NCBI GenBank assembly: GCA_034419075.1
Contig: DAOULR010000009.1
Span: forward strand, 90,962-154,961
Direction: 5' to 3'
DNA length: 64,000 nucleotides
From: E44-bin88 sp034419075
GTDB lineage: Bacteria > Chloroflexota > Dehalococcoidia > Dehalococcoidales > BS750m-G39
Shown here: positions 33,521-41,728 of the stretch, one piece after another
How the letters are laid out: every line of letters starts with the position of its first letter
Numbering within the stretch: position 1 is the stretch's first letter
Made by a program: the position numbers and the translations under genes
Notes under the pieces: model-generated
The model's input: only the letters and a program-made list of their open reading frames with translations
The model's database searches: none
What the model was told of the DNA's origin: nothing

Positions 33521-33522
33521 GG

Positions 33523-34284
33523 TTAGTCCACCTCCCCATAGATTCGCTCGATGCTCTTGGCCCGCCCCGTGCCGTCGTCGATATCCACCATCACCGCGTT
33601 GAGAATGGGCTTGCCCTTGCCCACCGAGAGGCGATAGTGGATACCAGTTAAAAAACGCTGGAGAACGGCGTCGACGTCGTCGCCGATAATAGAATCGGTG
33701 GGGCCAGTCATGCCGATGTCGGTGACGTAGGCGGTGCCGCCGCTTAAGATCTGGGCATCGATAGTGCCCACGTGGGTGTGGGTGCCCAGGACGGCGCTGA
33801 CACGCCCGTCCAGATAGCGGCCCATAGCCACCTTTTCCGAGGTGGCTTCGGCGTGGAAATCGACGATAATAATCTTTTCTTTCAGTTCACCGAGCAGTTT
33901 GTCCATAGCCTGGAAGGGGCAATCCAGATTGCCGATGAAGGTCCGCCCCATGATATTGACTATGGCCGCTTCGCCGAAAATGATATAGCCCCGCCCCGGT
34001 ACCCCGGGCGGATAATTAAGCGGGCGCACGATGGGCATCTGCCCATCAAGATAGGGGAAGATTTCCTTTTGCGCCCAGATGTGGTTGCCCGAGGTTATCA
34101 CGTCGACGCCAACATCAATCAGCTCCCGGGCTGTTTCCGGGGTCAGCCCGATGCCGCCGGCGGCGTTTTCGCCGTTGGCCATAACCAGGTCTAGGCCGTA
34201 TTGCTGGCGGAGGCCAGGCAGGAGCTGGCTTACCGCCTTCCGGCCCGGCTTGCCCACAATGTCACCGATGGCTAATATCAGCAT
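33523..34284 (-). CDS. ymdB: YmdB-type metallophosphoesterase (TIGR00282)
   Basis: 253 aa. Calcineurin-like motifs AIGDIVGKPGR, NGENAAGG, SGNHIW, VDFHAEATSEK and GTHTHVGT match the YmdB family, shown in Bacillus to have 2',3'-cNMP phosphodiesterase activity and to affect motility and biofilm decisions. It starts 2 bases after the rny stop. The rny-ymdB pair is conserved in many Firmicutes and Chloroflexota. Confidence 0.93.
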   Translation of the reverse strand: MLILAIGDIVGKPGRKAVSQLLPGLRQQYGLDLVMANGENAAGGIGLTPETARELIDVGVDVITSGNHIWAQKEIFPYLDGQMPIVRPLNYPPGVPGRGYIIFGEAAIVNIMGRTFIGNLDCPFQAMDKLLGELKEKIIIVDFHAEATSEKVAMGRYLDGRVSAVLGTHTHVGTIDAQILSGGTAYVTDIGMTGPTDSIIGDDVDAVLQRFLTGIHYRLSVGKGKPILNAVMVDIDDGTGRAKSIERIYGEVD

Positions 34285-34286
34285 TT

Positions 34287-35825
34287 TTACTTGGCGTAAT
34301 CTACGGCCCGGGTCTCCCGGAGCACAGTAACCTTGATTTGCCCCGGGTATTCCAGGCCCTCTTCTATCTTCTTGACGATGTCCCGCGCCAGCCTCATCGC
34401 GCCCAGGTCGTCAATCTCTTCGGGCTTAACCAGGATGCGGATTTCGCGGCCAGCCTGAATGGCGTAGGACTTTTCCACGCCCTTGAACTCGTTGGCGATG
34501 TCCTCCAGCTCCTTTAGGCGCTTTAGGTAGTGTTCCAGGGACTCGCGTCTGGCTCCGGGTCGAGCGCTGCTGACGGCGTCGGCGGCGGCCACGATGAAGC
34601 CCCAGACGCTGGTGGATTCCGTCTCGAAGTGGTGCTCGCCGACGCCCTGGACGACCTCGGGGGACTTATCCCACTGCTTGACCAGGTCGGCGCCGATAGC
34701 GGCGTGGGGTCCTTCTACCTCTCTATCCACCGCCTTGCCGATGTCATGCAGCAGCCCCGTCTTCTTGGCGGTAGCCACGTTGACGCCCAGTTCCCCAGCA
34801 ATCATGCCCGCTAGGTGGGCGACCTCAATGGAGTGGTTGAGTACGTTCTGCCCGTAGCTGGTGCGGTACTTGAGCCGCCCCAGCAGCTTGACCAGCTCGG
34901 GGCGCAGCCCGTGCACGCCGACTTGGTAGGCCGCCTGCTCGCCCGCGTTCTGGATAGCCGCCTCCACCTCTTCCTTGGTCTTGGCCACCACCTCTTCGAT
35001 GCGGGCGGGGTGGATGCGCCCGTCCTGGATGAGCTTGGTCAAAGCCAGGCGGGCTATCTCCCGCCGCACCGGGTCGAAGCTGGAGAGCGTTACCGCTTCT
35101 GGGGTATCGTCGACGATGAGGTCGACGCCCGTCGCCTGCTCTAGGGCGCGGATGTTGCGCCCTTCGCGCCCGATAAGCCTCCCCTTCATCTCGTCGCTGG
35201 GGAGAGGGACGGCGGCCACCGTTGTCTCCGATACCACGTCGGAGGCGCAGCGCTGTATCGCCTGGGAAAGAATATCCTGAGCTTTCTTATCGGCTTCCTC
35301 TCTGAAGTTCTCCTCCCATTCCCGCAGCCGCCGCGTGGTCTCCTTTTCCATCTCGGTCTCTATGGCGTCCATGAAAAGCTTTTTGGCCTCATCGGTGGAC
35401 ATGCCCGAAATCATCTCCAGCTGCTTGAGCTGCTTGGCCCTGATTTCGTCAAGTTCTTCGCGGACAGCGGCTGCCTCCTTTTCCTTGTTGGTCAGGTTGC
35501 GCTCACGCTGCTCCACGCCTTCCAGCTTCCGGTCCAGGGCCTCTGTCTTTTGCGAAAGGCGGCTTTCCTGGCGTTGCAGCTCGGCGCGCCGTTCCCGGTA
35601 ATCGGCATCGGCCGCCGACCTTGTCTTGTCGACTTCCCGTTTTGCCTCGTTGAGTGCTTTCTTAGCCTCTTCGCTGGCTTCGGCTTCTATCTTGGCGGCT
35701 CTTCTTTGAGCTAAGCGAATCTGGCGGTTGACCGAAAACCTCCTGAAGAGGAAGATAGCCATGCCGCCGAAGACGACGCCGATGACGAAGGCGAAGAAAA
35801 CGGCCAATATTCCCGTCATTGTCAT
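34287..35825 (-). CDS. rny: Ribonuclease Y
   Basis: 512 aa, the normal length. An N-terminal membrane helix (MTMTGILAVFFAFVIGVVFG) is followed by a long coiled coil (about 30-200). A KH domain (MKGRLIGREGRNIRALEQAT) and the HD domain with LLHDIGKAVDRE and VGEHHFE come next. It starts bulk mRNA decay by endonuclease cleavage at the membrane. The 102-base space to recX may hold its own promoter; a small CCCC-GAAG-GGG hairpin lies in it. Confidence 0.95.
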   Translation of the reverse strand: MTMTGILAVFFAFVIGVVFGGMAIFLFRRFSVNRQIRLAQRRAAKIEAEASEEAKKALNEAKREVDKTRSAADADYRERRAELQRQESRLSQKTEALDRKLEGVEQRERNLTNKEKEAAAVREELDEIRAKQLKQLEMISGMSTDEAKKLFMDAIETEMEKETTRRLREWEENFREEADKKAQDILSQAIQRCASDVVSETTVAAVPLPSDEMKGRLIGREGRNIRALEQATGVDLIVDDTPEAVTLSSFDPVRREIARLALTKLIQDGRIHPARIEEVVAKTKEEVEAAIQNAGEQAAYQVGVHGLRPELVKLLGRLKYRTSYGQNVLNHSIEVAHLAGMIAGELGVNVATAKKTGLLHDIGKAVDREVEGPHAAIGADLVKQWDKSPEVVQGVGEHHFETESTSVWGFIVAAADAVSSARPGARRESLEHYLKRLKELEDIANEFKGVEKSYAIQAGREIRILVKPEEIDDLGAMRLARDIVKKIEEGLEYPGQIKVTVLRETRAVDYAK

Positions 35826-35927
35826 TTTTTATGCCCCCTTATTTTTAATATCTCCCCCTCGGGAATAGGCTTCAGATAGATGCTAACCAGTTTGCCCCTT
35901 CGGGGTCAAGGTAGTTTATCTTTAAAC

Positions 35928-36554
35928 CTACTCCTTCACTTCCTCCCAGACCTTTTTAAAGGTATTTTTTATCACTCCGTAGCCGAAGCCACGGCGCTTG
36001 AGATATTCACCGAGCCGCTTGCGGAAGCCCTGATAATCGCTAGTGGGTAGGCTTCGTGCCTTGGCTATGGCCGCCTGGTAGGCGCTATCTTCTTCGTTGA
36101 CGTCAGCCACCACCCTGTCGATGACCTCAGCGGCGACGCCCTTCTGTCTGAGTTCATGGCGTACCAGCCACTGGCTGCGCGGGCTGAAGGACTGGCGGTT
36201 TTCCTTCCAGAACTGGGCGAAGGCCATATCATCCACTAAACCCTGTTCTTTGAGTCTGGCGATGGCCGCTTCTATGGTATCGCCGTCAAAGCCGCGCCGC
36301 GCCAACCTTTCCTTTAGCTCGGCCTGACTGCGCGGGCGGTAAGCGAGGTAGCGGAAAGCGGCGTTAAGACAGCGTTGGGTCTGCTCGGCGCTGGTCAGCG
36401 CTTCGATATCACCATCGGAAAGCTCCTGGCCGACACGCAGCCCTTCTTTGAGGGCGACGCCAGCTTCCAGGCTGAAGGCGAACTTGTCGTCTAAGAATAT
36501 GTTGACCCGCCTCTTTCTTCTCTTCCCCTCCGCGATGGCGGTGACCCTTTTCAT
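35928..36554 (-). CDS. recX: RecA regulatory protein
   Basis: 208 aa. Three tandem RecX three-helix motifs are visible (CLNAAFRYLAYRPRSQAELK; IEAAIARLKEQGLVDDMAFA; the last near KRLGEYLKRRGFGYGVIK). An N-terminal beta extension is also present. RecX binds RecA filaments and limits their activity. It lies 86 bases downstream of recA, with a hairpin between the two that would reduce its expression relative to recA. Confidence 0.92.
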   Translation of the reverse strand: MKRVTAIAEGKRRKRRVNIFLDDKFAFSLEAGVALKEGLRVGQELSDGDIEALTSAEQTQRCLNAAFRYLAYRPRSQAELKERLARRGFDGDTIEAAIARLKEQGLVDDMAFAQFWKENRQSFSPRSQWLVRHELRQKGVAAEVIDRVVADVNEEDSAYQAAIAKARSLPTSDYQGFRKRLGEYLKRRGFGYGVIKNTFKKVWEEVKE

Positions 36555-36580
36555 CCTTTTTCTGCCCCTTTAAAAGACAT

Positions 36581-36607
36581 AAGGCCAAGGCACTACGCCT
36601 CAGCCTT
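36581..36607 (-). terminator. Hairpin between recA and recX (attenuating terminator)
   Basis: On the minus strand AAGGCTGAGGC can pair with GCCTTGGCCTT (two mismatched positions) and is followed by ATGTCTTTT. Many recA-recX pairs have a leaky terminator here; efficiency is uncertain. Confidence 0.6.
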
Positions 36608-36640
36608 ATTTATTATTCTTTTATATTTTAAGGTTAGTTA

Positions 36641-37639
36641 TTATGAGTTATGGGTGATGACGGCTGAGGCTCTGACCTGCTGCTCGATCTCCTCGGCAAG
36701 CTTGGGATTCTCACTCAGGTATTGTTTGGCGTTCTCCCTCCCTTGCCCCAGGCGAACATCACCATAGGAGAAAAAGGCACCGGACTTTTTGACTATCCCC
36801 AGCTCCACACCCATGTCGATAAGATTACCCTCTTGGCTTATGCCGTGGTCGAACATGATATCAAACTGAGCCGTTTTGAAAGGGGGGGCAATCTTGTTCT
36901 TGACCACCTTGGCGCGCACTACGCTGCCGATGGCGGCCTCGGCCTGTTTCAGGGTTTCGATGCGCCTTAGGTCTATCCTCACCGAGCTGTAGAATTTGAG
37001 AGCCCTGCCCCCTGGCGTTACCTCGGGATTGCCGAAGATAATACCCACCTTCTCTCTCAGCTGGTTGATGAATATTACTGCTGTGCCCGCTTTACCGATA
37101 GCGGCCGCCAGTTTCCTTAAGGCCTGAGACATGAGGCGGGCTTGTAAGCCGACATGGGCGTCTCCCATCTGCCCCTCAATCTCGGCCTGGGGTACCAGTG
37201 CCGCTACACTGTCAATCACGATGACATCAACAGCCCCGCTCCTTACCAGCGCTTCGGTGATTTCCAGGGCCTGTTCGCCGGTATCGGGTTGGGAGATGAG
37301 CAGGTCATCAACATTGACACCACAATTGGCGGCATAGGAAGGGTCCAGAGCGTGCTCGGCGTCGATGTAGGCCACCGTGCCACCCAGTTTTTGCGCTTCG
37401 GCAATTATGTGCTGGGCCAGGGTGGTCTTCCCCGAGGACTCAGGACCGAATATCTCGGTAATCCTACCCCTGGGGACGCCGCCGATGCCCAGCGCTATGT
37501 CCAGCGCCAGCGAGCCGCTGGGGATGGCTGCCACCTTTACCAGCGCGCCCTCCCCCAGCTTCATCACCGCGCCCTTGCCGAATCGCTTTTCAATCTGGCT
37601 GATAGCCAGCTCCAGCGCCTTTACCTTTTCTGTGGTCAT
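36641..37639 (-). CDS. recA: Recombinase A
   Basis: 332 aa. Walker A GPESSGKTTLA, Walker B VIVIDSVAAL, and the L1/L2 loop region (MSQALRKLAAAIGKAGTAV; FINQLREKVGIIFGNPEVTP) are intact. It drives homologous recombination and LexA self-cleavage. The promoter carries a LexA-like box (see below), so it is likely damage-induced. It is the first gene of the recA-recX-rny-ymdB-PHP-plsY stretch on the minus strand. Confidence 0.97.
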   Translation of the reverse strand: MTTEKVKALELAISQIEKRFGKGAVMKLGEGALVKVAAIPSGSLALDIALGIGGVPRGRITEIFGPESSGKTTLAQHIIAEAQKLGGTVAYIDAEHALDPSYAANCGVNVDDLLISQPDTGEQALEITEALVRSGAVDVIVIDSVAALVPQAEIEGQMGDAHVGLQARLMSQALRKLAAAIGKAGTAVIFINQLREKVGIIFGNPEVTPGGRALKFYSSVRIDLRRIETLKQAEAAIGSVVRAKVVKNKIAPPFKTAQFDIMFDHGISQEGNLIDMGVELGIVKKSGAFFSYGDVRLGQGRENAKQYLSENPKLAEEIEQQVRASAVITHNS

Positions 37640-37653
37640 ATTCGCCTAGCTGA

Positions 37654-37689
37654 ATAATAGCACAGATACCCCCCTAAAACAAGCGTTCG
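37654..37689 (-). promoter_or_regulatory. recA promoter with LexA (SOS) box
   Basis: Minus strand: TTGTTT (-35, 37677-37682), 17-base spacer, TATTAT (-10, 37654-37659) preceded by TGC. CGAAC-GCTT-GTTTT (37676-37689) overlaps the -35 and matches the Gram-positive-type SOS consensus CGAAC-N4-GTTYG at 9 of 10 half-site bases. Confidence 0.75.
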
Positions 37690-37727
37690 AGAGTATTTTA
37701 TGTCGAATAGGGGGGTGGGTTTTTGCC

Positions 37728-37941
37728 CCCGCCCCAGGGTCTTTTCCCCATCCAATACCCACCCTACAGAGGTGTCACCTCTATAGACTTCTCTTCCTCA
37801 CCCCACCTTGGCGGACGTGGGTTTTTCGTCCCAACCCAGCCCGCCCTAATGAGTAAACTCCTTAACCTGAGGTAACGCCTCCCCACCCCCTATTATTGGG
37901 GGGTTTTTAAGGGGGCGCAGCCCCCTTTTTTCCTTAAAGGG
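37728..37941 (+). repeat. Dispersed intergenic repeat, copy D, left part (split by insertion)
   Basis: Contains CCAATACCCACCCTACAGAG, CTATAGACTTCTCT (also in copy B flank), CCCGCCCTAATGAGTAAACT (shared with copy B) and TTTAAGGGGGC-GCA-GCCCCC. It is cut at CCTTAAAGGG (37932-37941); the right part resumes at 38536. It looks like a mosaic of two overlapping repeat units. Confidence 0.82.
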
Positions 37942-37997
37942 GGCCTTGCCTTAAAAGTGCCACGTGCCTCAAAAGTCAGTCAGTTGCCCTAAAAGTC

Positions 37998-38417
37998 TTA
38001 CTTCTTGCCAATAATCCCATCCCTTTTTAATTCCTCTATCGCCTCTTTTACGCCTGTCTTGATGCCTTCTCTGATACCTTCCTTAACGCCTTCTTGCACG
38101 GCTGTCCTTATTGCTTCGTTTTGTTGTTGTTCCCTCTTCTTGTCAATAAAAGCGACCCAAATTAGAAGCCCTATGAACGCTACCGCAACTATTATTAACC
38201 CTATCCAGTTATTAGTCATCACGGCATACCCCGCATAACCAAAAGCACCGCCGAGTATGATGAATATCCAGTCTCTGAATGTTCGGCTTGGAAACCACTT
38301 GTCCAATTTATGAAGCCTCCACCTAATCTCATCCCCAAATGCCAGCAAAAATATAAGAACCGCAATGATAACGAATATAATTGCTGGCGTATAGTCAACC
38401 GATACTTCGTGAACCAT
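37998..38417 (-). CDS. Unknown small membrane protein, cargo of unit D
   Basis: 139 aa, not recognised. Three hydrophobic helices (IIFVIIAVLIFLLAF, WIFIILGGAFGYAGYAVM, IGLIIVAVAFIGLLIWVAF) are followed by a charged tail containing an imperfect repeat (QEGVKEGIREGIKTGVKEAI). The tail is probably an amphipathic helix or coiled coil. The promoter and ribosome site are nearly identical to those of the cargo gene at 8038, though the proteins do not look alike. The stop is directly followed by a subterminal motif of the element. AT-rich relative to neighbours. Confidence 0.75.
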   Translation of the reverse strand: MVHEVSVDYTPAIIFVIIAVLIFLLAFGDEIRWRLHKLDKWFPSRTFRDWIFIILGGAFGYAGYAVMTNNWIGLIIVAVAFIGLLIWVAFIDKKREQQQNEAIRTAVQEGVKEGIREGIKTGVKEAIEELKRDGIIGKK

Positions 38418-38426
38418 AGCTTTGTC

Positions 38427-38460
38427 CCCCTATACCATCGTATAGGGGCATTATACACCC
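38427..38460 (-). promoter_or_regulatory. Promoter and leader hairpin of the unit D cargo gene
   Basis: GGGTGTATAAT (minus strand, 38450-38460), as in unit A. Between it and the ribosome site the leader has a perfect 9-bp stem (CCCCTATAC / GTATAGGGG, 4-base loop) whose 3' arm overlaps the GGGGGA ribosome site, so it could limit translation. Confidence 0.65.
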
Positions 38461-38535
38461 TTGCTTTGGACTTTTGGGGCAAAACAGCCTGTTGCCCTAA
38501 AAGTCGTTGATTTTGCCGACTTTTGAGGCAAAGCC

Positions 38536-38581
38536 CCTTAAAGGGTGGTGGGTGGGAAAAGATTAAAAACGGCGTGGGGAA
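38536..38581 (+). repeat. Dispersed intergenic repeat, copy D, right part
   Basis: CCTTAAAGGG, then GTGGTGGGTGGGAAAAGATT, AAAAACGGCGTGGGGA. Identical over 34 bases to the right part of copy A (14347-14380). Confidence 0.87.
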
Positions 38582-38664
38582 AAAGATGCCGCTGGGTTCA
38601 TCGGTTGTAGCTCCAAGTTGCCAGTAGTATACTACCATGTAGCTAGCCGGTCAGAGGACTTAGT

Positions 38665-40212
38665 ATGCCGAGCGCCGACCTTGTTCTCCGTAATGCCAAT
38701 ATAATAACCATGGATTCCCGTTGTCCCATCGCCCAACTGGTGGCCGTTGAGGGCGACAGGATTATGCTGGTGGGCGATAACGAACTGTTGGGGGAGGTGA
38801 GGGGGGCTAGGACTAAGGTCATCGATTGTGTGGGCAGGACGGTAGTGCCCGGTTTCAACGACGCCCACTGCCATCTCTTCGGCGCGATAAGGAAACGGGG
38901 CACTATTGACCTGAGTCAGGCGTCGGTTAAGTCTATCGCCGACATAATAACGGCTGTCCGTCGCCAGGCGCAGGTTAGCCCGAAAGGCCAGTGGATTATC
39001 GGCAGCGACTACCATGAGTTCTACCTGGCGGAGAAGCGCCACCCCACCCGCCGCGATCTGGACGAAGCCACCCCCGACCACCCGGTGGTGCTCTTTCACC
39101 GTTCGCTGCACGCCTGCGTCCTCAATAGCCGAGCGCTGGCGCTGGCCGAAATCACCAGAGGAACGCCGGAGCCGAGGGGTGGGGTTATCGAGCGGGAGCT
39201 GGACACGGGCGAGCCCAGCGGGGTGCTCTTCGAGATGGCAGGCTATATCCGCCAGAAGGTTTTGCCGCTGCTATCCGATGACGAATTCGCCGAGGGTATC
39301 GCCTGGCTCAACGAGCACTACCTCTCGCTGGGCATCACCTCACTGCAGGAGGCCTCGGTGAGCAACGACCACATTCGCTGGGAGACCCTCAAGCGTTTTA
39401 AGGATAACGACAAGCTCAAGAGCCGAGTTTCTATGATGTTCGGCTTCGACGCCCTGCCCCGCTTTCAGGAGAGAGGGCTGGCTTTCGGCTGGGGCGACAG
39501 CGGGCGGCGGCTGGGTGGGGTGAAGATTATGCTCAGCGAGACGGCGGGTAAGCTGCAGCCGCCACTGGAGGAATTAAAGGAGCAGGCGTTAGCTGCCCAC
39601 CAAGCCGACTTCCAGCTGGCCATTCACTGCGTTGAGCCAGGGACGGTGGCGGCGGCGATAGCCGCCCTGGAATACATCGCTGAGCGTTCGTCAGTAGCGG
39701 GACGCCGTCACCGTCTGGAGCACCTATCGGAGTGCCCGCCCCACCTGCTGCGGCATCTGCAAAGTCTTAGGACGGTGGTGGTCACCCAGCCCGTCTTTAT
39801 CTACCAGAACGGCGAGAGGTATCTGGCCACCGTTTCCCCGGAAAGACAAAGATGGCTCTATCGCGTTCGCTCTTTCCACGACGCCGGATTAGTGGTCGCC
39901 GCCAGTTCGGATGCGCCGGTGGCCTACGATAACCCGCTGCTAGGCATCTACGCCGCCGTAACCAGGCGGGCGGAAACGGGGCAACAGCTCTTGCCTCATG
40001 AGGCCGTATCTGCCCAACAGGCTTTAGCCATGTACACCACCAATGCCGCCTATGCCTCTTTCGAGGAGGATATCAAGGGCCCTATCAGCGAGGGCAAGCT
40101 GGCCGACATGGCGGTTTTGAGCGCCGACCCTTTGGCGTCGCCTCCCGAAGAGCTCGAGGACATCCGCGTTGAGATGACCATAATCGGGGGCAAAGTGGCC
40201 TGGGAGGTTTGA
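38665..40212 (+). CDS. Metal-dependent amidohydrolase, YtcJ-like
   Basis: 515 aa. The amidohydrolase_3 pattern is clear: N-terminal small beta domain (DLVLRNANIITMD), metal motif GFNDAHCHLF, AIHCVEPG, HRLEHLSECP, and SSDAPVAYDNPLLGIYAAVT near the end. The substrate is unknown; family members hydrolyse amides or esters such as N-substituted formamides. It starts just after the repeat D region with a weak ribosome site (AGAGGAC). Confidence 0.88.
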   Translation: MPSADLVLRNANIITMDSRCPIAQLVAVEGDRIMLVGDNELLGEVRGARTKVIDCVGRTVVPGFNDAHCHLFGAIRKRGTIDLSQASVKSIADIITAVRRQAQVSPKGQWIIGSDYHEFYLAEKRHPTRRDLDEATPDHPVVLFHRSLHACVLNSRALALAEITRGTPEPRGGVIERELDTGEPSGVLFEMAGYIRQKVLPLLSDDEFAEGIAWLNEHYLSLGITSLQEASVSNDHIRWETLKRFKDNDKLKSRVSMMFGFDALPRFQERGLAFGWGDSGRRLGGVKIMLSETAGKLQPPLEELKEQALAAHQADFQLAIHCVEPGTVAAAIAALEYIAERSSVAGRRHRLEHLSECPPHLLRHLQSLRTVVVTQPVFIYQNGERYLATVSPERQRWLYRVRSFHDAGLVVAASSDAPVAYDNPLLGIYAAVTRRAETGQQLLPHEAVSAQQALAMYTTNAAYASFEEDIKGPISEGKLADMAVLSADPLASPPEELEDIRVEMTIIGGKVAWEV

Positions 40213-40254
40213 CCCAGCGTCGCTATATCTCTAAAATTATAGTTAGAGGTAGTT

Positions 40255-41343
40255 ATGCCCGCTGTTCCCAGACGAACCGGTATTGCCAATCTCCCGCTGC
40301 ACTACGGCAAGGCGCCCCCCTGGCTCTTCGAGCGCATGACCAAGCTGGCGCGGGAGATTACCATCGCTATTGTTTCCGACTTCGGGCCCGAGGAAATGCT
40401 GAAAAGGCTGTCTCATCCCTACTGGTTTCAGGCCTTCGGCTGCATCCTGGGCTTCGACTGGCACTCCAGCGGGGTGACCACCACCCTCTGCGGGGCGCTT
40501 AAAGAGGGCATCAGGGGCCTGGAGAAAGATTTGGGGCTTTTCGTGGCTGGCGGCAAGGGCAAAACATCGCGGCGAACGCCCGAGGAGCTGGAGCGGTGGG
40601 GGCAGTACCTCTCGCTGAACCCGAAGCCGCTGGTCTACGCCAGCCGTATGTCGGCCAAGGTGGACAGCGCGGCGGTTCAGGACGGCTACCAGCTCTATCA
40701 CCACAGCTTTCTTTTCACCAAGAAAGGCTCCTGGGCGGTTATCCAGCAGGGGATGAACGAGAGTAAGCGCTACGCCCGCCGCTACCACTGGCTGGGAGAA
40801 AATGTCGCCAGCTTCGTCAACGAGCCCCACTCGGCGGTGCTCTCGGAGGGGAGGGGTCAGGCGCTGAACCTGGTGGCTAGTGAGAGCGACCCCGCCCGCA
40901 CCACAATCGCCGAGATTATCACCGAGCGTAAGCCCCATGAAATCATCACCGACCTCAAAAAAATAAAAACGCTGGATCTGCCGTCCCGCCACTACCTGAC
41001 CACCCGCGACCTTCACCCCGACAGTATCAGCCGTATTATCCTGAGCAGCTACGAGCGCCAGCCCCAGGACTTCGAGCAGCTGCTGGGGTTGAGTGGGGTG
41101 GGGCCCAAGACGATACGCGCCTTGAGCCTGATTTCGGAGCTGGTCTACGGCGTCGCCCCCAGCTACCGCGACCCCGCCCGCTACAGCTTTGCCCACGGCG
41201 GTAAGGACGGCATCCCCTATCCGGTGGACAGGGAGACCTACGACCAGTCCATCGAGCTGTTGAGAAAAGCGATAAACCGGGCTAAACTGGGTATCAAAGA
41301 GAAGAACGAGGCGGAGGGGCGGTTGAATAGATTGGGGAGGTAA
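40255..41343 (+). CDS. DUF763 family protein
   Basis: 362 aa. Begins RRTGIANLPLHYGKAPPWLF and contains ILGFDWHSSGVTTTLCGALK and FHHS/YHHSFLF-like segments. A helix-hairpin-helix-like LLGLSGVGPKTIRALSLI (residues about 275-292) suggests DNA binding. DUF763 is found in archaea and thermophilic or anaerobic bacteria and has been suspected of a nucleic-acid role; the function is unknown. It is 4 bases upstream of a small membrane-protein gene. Confidence 0.88.
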   Translation: MPAVPRRTGIANLPLHYGKAPPWLFERMTKLAREITIAIVSDFGPEEMLKRLSHPYWFQAFGCILGFDWHSSGVTTTLCGALKEGIRGLEKDLGLFVAGGKGKTSRRTPEELERWGQYLSLNPKPLVYASRMSAKVDSAAVQDGYQLYHHSFLFTKKGSWAVIQQGMNESKRYARRYHWLGENVASFVNEPHSAVLSEGRGQALNLVASESDPARTTIAEIITERKPHEIITDLKKIKTLDLPSRHYLTTRDLHPDSISRIILSSYERQPQDFEQLLGLSGVGPKTIRALSLISELVYGVAPSYRDPARYSFAHGGKDGIPYPVDRETYDQSIELLRKAINRAKLGIKEKNEAEGRLNRLGR

Positions 41344-41346
41344 ACG

Positions 41347-41721
41347 ATGAACGAGTTACTGCTCTATATCGGTTCCGGGGTGATTATTCTCTGGGGGATA
41401 GCTCACCTTATCCCGACCAAGTCTATAGTCAGCGGTTTCGGCAACATCTCCGAAGACAACAAGAAAATCCTGACCATGGAGGTCGTTGCCGAGGGTATTA
41501 GCCTCTGCTTTATCGGTGTGCTGGTGCTCCTGGTGACGCTGCTGGCGGGCTATGAGGCCGAAGCCGCCAGTATCGTTTACTGGGTCAGCGCCGTGATGCT
41601 GCTGGTCATGGCGTTGCTGACCACGCTCACCGGAGCCAGGACGGCACAACTGCCCTACAAAATCTGCCCTGTGGTCAAAACAATCGTGGCGGTTCTGTTT
41701 ATCTTGGCTGTGGTGTTATAG
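41347..41721 (+). CDS. Small four-helix membrane protein, unknown
   Basis: 124 aa. Four hydrophobic segments (LLLYIGSGVIILWGIAHLI; ISLCFIGVLVLLVTLLAGY; SIVYWVSAVMLLVMALL; TIVAVLFILAVVL). No recognised domain. The start is 3 bases after the DUF763 stop and the end 7 bases before the molybdopterin protein, so it is in an operon with them. It might be a membrane partner of the downstream oxidoreductase, but nothing specific supports this. Confidence 0.75.
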   Translation: MNELLLYIGSGVIILWGIAHLIPTKSIVSGFGNISEDNKKILTMEVVAEGISLCFIGVLVLLVTLLAGYEAEAASIVYWVSAVMLLVMALLTTLTGARTAQLPYKICPVVKTIVAVLFILAVVL

Positions 41722-41728
41722 GAGAGAA

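Larger units (their letters stand above)
37939..38537. mobile_element. Putative target-specific mobile unit D (about 0.6 kb, one membrane-protein gene)
   Basis: Bounded by CCTTAAAGGG at 37932-37941 and 38536-38545. The ends are inverted (GGGGGCCTTGCC at 37939; GGGGCTTTGCC read inward from 38537) and match those of unit A. Subterminal motifs GCCYYAAAAGTC/G lie three at each end (37948-37997; 38469-38529). No transposase is encoded, so it would depend on enzymes in trans, like a MITE. The cargo gene runs in the opposite direction to the first gene of unit A relative to the host repeat, so the two units are inserted in opposite orientations at the same site. Confidence 0.7.

Noticed and set aside
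35826..35927. Terminator or riboswitch between recX and rny
   Set aside because: Only a 4-bp CCCC/GGGG hairpin without a T run; not enough to call.
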